Part shown: positions 5,115 to 6,473 of the stretch, in pieces
Layout: each line of letters starts with the position of its first letter
Numbering within the stretch: the first letter of the stretch is position 1
Translations under genes and position numbers: made by a program
Assembly (NCBI GenBank): GCA_003557545.1
Contig: PWOD01000209.1
Span: forward strand, 1-6,473
From: a bacterium
GTDB taxonomy: Bacteria > T1Sed10-126
DNA length: 6,473 bases
Direction of reading: 5' to 3'
The notes under the pieces: generated by a model
Databases searched by the model: none
Told to the model about the DNA's origin: nothing
What the model saw: the letters and a program-made list of their open reading frames with translations, nothing else

Positions 5115-5873
5115 TTAAATTCTTTGATAAATTGTTTTGTTGTGGAGATATAGAGCTGCTGTGACTAATAGAGCAGTGAATGCTGTCAGGACTGCCAGGT
5201 TTATTGCTGTCGCAAAGAAATGGGGTTCGCCGAATGATAAGCGCATCAGGTCTGTTACATAGGTTACCGGGGAGATGTAGGAAATCCACCGGCCCCAGGC
5301 GGGTAGAGCAGCCAGGGGAACGAATACACCGCTGATGAAAATTAGTGGCAGTCGAACGAGGTTGGAGAGCATCATCACGTTGGATGGTTTGTCAGTGGGA
5401 AGAGCCGAGAAGATTGCCCCCAGCGCTCCAAAAGCGACTGCCGAAAGTCCGATTGTCAGGATCAACATGCTGCTGTTAGCAATTTGTGCACCTAACCCTG
5501 CGGTGCCAATGAGAAGAACAATGCCGGAAACAAACAGGCCGAATATCGCTCCCGAAAAAATATCACCGATGATTAAAATAGAAGGAGAAGCCGGGGTGGC
5601 GAGCAGTCGTTCAAGAGTCCGGGTTCTTGTTTCCCAGGGGGTAATGTAAGGGCCGACCGAGGAGCCTGTGAAAAAGAAACTGATTGCAAGTAGACCCGGG
5701 ACCAGTTCGCCGATCGAGATATCTTTACCCAGCGCAAAGGCGAGGAAGATGAAAAACGGAAAAAGTATTCCAAATATCAGCACCGGAGGTTCCAGGTAGT
5801 AAATTTTCATATTTTTCCAGATCACGGCTGAAAGCTGCCGCGCTCTCAGTTTTACCGTTTGGCTAATTAACAT
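5115..5873 (-). CDS. ABC-2 type transporter permease
   Basis: This 252-residue integral membrane protein is of the ABC-2 exporter class. A cytoplasmic N-terminal helix (KLRARQLSAVIWKNMKIYYLEPP, residues 8-30) precedes six hydrophobic segments, approximately at 31-49, 57-77, 105-126, 136-158, 169-190 and 219-243. Between segments 2 and 3 is TPWETRTRTLERLLATPAS (78-96), the conserved E/R-rich coupling region; before segment 6 is WISYISPVTYVTDLMR (196-211), a family hallmark. It should form a dimeric channel driven by the adjacent ATPase. The start was chosen at ATG 5873 because AGGAGG (5887-5882) lies 8 nt upstream. An in-frame ATG at 5894 would add seven residues and lies before that site. The reading frame overlaps the ATPase gene by 11 nt. 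The substrate cannot be told from sequence; drugs, lipids or polysaccharides are all possible for this class. Confidence 0.88.
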   Translation of the reverse strand: MLISQTVKLRARQLSAVIWKNMKIYYLEPPVLIFGILFPFFIFLAFALGKDISIGELVPGLLAISFFFTGSSVGPYITPWETRTRTLERLLATPASPSILIIGDIFSGAIFGLFVSGIVLLIGTAGLGAQIANSSMLILTIGLSAVAFGALGAIFSALPTDKPSNVMMLSNLVRLPLIFISGVFVPLAALPAWGRWISYISPVTYVTDLMRLSFGEPHFFATAINLAVLTAFTALLVTAALYLHNKTIYQRI

Positions 5874-6473
5874 GCATTTCGCCTCCTGTAACATTCACAA
5901 ACACTTCTTCGAGACTCGGACCCAGCGTGTTCACACTCTGCAGTTCAAGATCGTTTTCCCTGATCAGTTCAACCACTGTATTGATCACATCACCGGGTTC
6001 TGAGCTGTACAGCCGAAATCGATTTCCATGTTTCTCAACTTTTTTAACGTTTTTGATTTTATTGAAGTTCAGTCGGGCCGTGGCCGGTTTAAAAGTTACT
6101 TCCACTGACTGCGAACTTTTGAAGGTCTGTTTCAGCTTTTCAGGTGTATCGACGGCAGCAATTTTGCCGTGATTCATTATGGCAATCCGTTTGCAGAGCT
6201 GGTTTGCTTCCTCAATATTATGAGTGGTTAGAAAGACGGTGGTTCCTTCCGCATTTAACTGCCGGATAATCTTCTGGATCATGCGCCGGCTCTGCACGTC
6301 AAGCCCACCTGTTGGTTCGTCGAGAAACAGGATATCAGGTTCGTTAATCAACGCCATGCACAGCACCACCCGCTGGGTCATACCTTTGGAGAAATGCTTT
6401 ACTTTCTTATCTGTCTGATTTCTTAAGCCGAATTTTTCAAGCAGTTCGACCGCTCTCCTTTTTACATCGCTGC
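5863..6473 (-). CDS. ABC transporter ATP-binding protein, C-terminal part
   Basis: This is the ATPase of the exporter whose permease follows. The 5' end is off the window; 202 residues up to the TAG at 5865-5863 are seen, starting in the helical subdomain. Visible motifs are the signature FSKGMTQRV (the KGM variant common in ABC-2 exporters), Walker B with catalytic glutamate in DILFLDEPTGGLD, the D-loop, and the H-loop histidine in VFLTTHN. The Walker A and Q-loop lie upstream of the window. After the nucleotide-binding domain comes a C-terminal extension (VEVTFKPATARLNF through LGPSLEEVFVNVTG), matching the DUF4162-type domain often found at the end of these ATPases. It hydrolyses ATP at the inner face of the membrane to drive export. 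The ATG at 6381 is internal to the signature motif and is not the start. Confidence 0.92.
   Translation of the reverse strand, partial: SDVKRRAVELLEKFGLRNQTDKKVKHFSKGMTQRVVLCMALINEPDILFLDEPTGGLDVQSRRMIQKIIRQLNAEGTTVFLTTHNIEEANQLCKRIAIMNHGKIAAVDTPEKLKQTFKSSQSVEVTFKPATARLNFNKIKNVKKVEKHGNRFRLYSSEPGDVINTVVELIRENDLELQSVNTLGPSLEEVFVNVTGGEMHVN
5882..5887 (-). promoter_or_regulatory. Ribosome binding site of the permease gene
   Basis: Minus-strand AGGAGG (5887-5882) within the end of the ATPase gene, 8 nt before ATG 5873. It fixes the permease start at 5873 rather than 5894. Confidence 0.8.

Noticed and set aside
5335-5649. Plus-strand open frame of 104 codons
   Set aside because: It is antisense to the permease gene; its Arg/Pro-rich product is what codon-biased antisense frames usually give.
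5863-5894. ATG 5894 as the permease start
   Set aside because: It lies upstream of the AGGAGG site at 5887-5882, which is correctly spaced for ATG 5873.

Overview
The window carries parts or all of eight protein genes from a bacterium. The bacterial assignment rests on a CarD-family RNA polymerase regulator, canonical AGGAGG-type ribosome binding sites and short overlapping operon genes. Base composition is moderate to low GC. The gene content (flavodoxin-family protein, rhodanese-less ThiI, Mut7-C protein, ABC-2 exporter) would suit an anaerobe, perhaps a Halanaerobiales-like or other deep Firmicutes lineage. No marker gene is present, so this is a guess. No mobile element, CRISPR array, tRNA or rRNA was seen; the window looks chromosomal.

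Layout. Positions 1-1203 (+) hold the 3' part of a type IA DNA topoisomerase gene that lacks C-terminal zinc fingers and ends in an unusual tail. It converges, with a 27-bp gap, on a minus-strand cluster. Reading in the direction of transcription, that cluster is a Mut7-C predicted RNase with a zinc ribbon (3665-3168), ThiI tRNA 4-thiouridine synthase (3178-1949, overlapping the RNase gene by 11 nt), then two small terminator-like hairpins, a promoter-like sequence and the carD gene (1791-1231). All three of these genes appear to start with TTG. A 531-bp non-coding interval (3666-4196) separates this cluster from a divergent plus-strand pair, a flavodoxin-family protein (4197-4682) and a small cupin (4690-5061). 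That interval contains a perfect 15-bp 7-1-7 palindrome of the geometry used by Fur/PerR-type regulators. Finally, a minus-strand ABC-2 export system (permease 5873-5115, ATPase 6473-5863, cut by the window end) converges on the cupin.

How the genes work together. Mut7-C and ThiI form the tightest unit, and their overlap suggests translational coupling of a predicted RNase with a tRNA-thiolating enzyme. Flavodoxin and cupin form a second unit, possibly under metal or redox control. The ATPase and permease form one exporter. CarD and the topoisomerase act on transcription initiation and DNA topology but are not in one operon. The most original points are the RNase-ThiI overlap, the topoisomerase tail and the palindromic site upstream of the flavodoxin gene. 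No complete novel system could be demonstrated from sequence alone.
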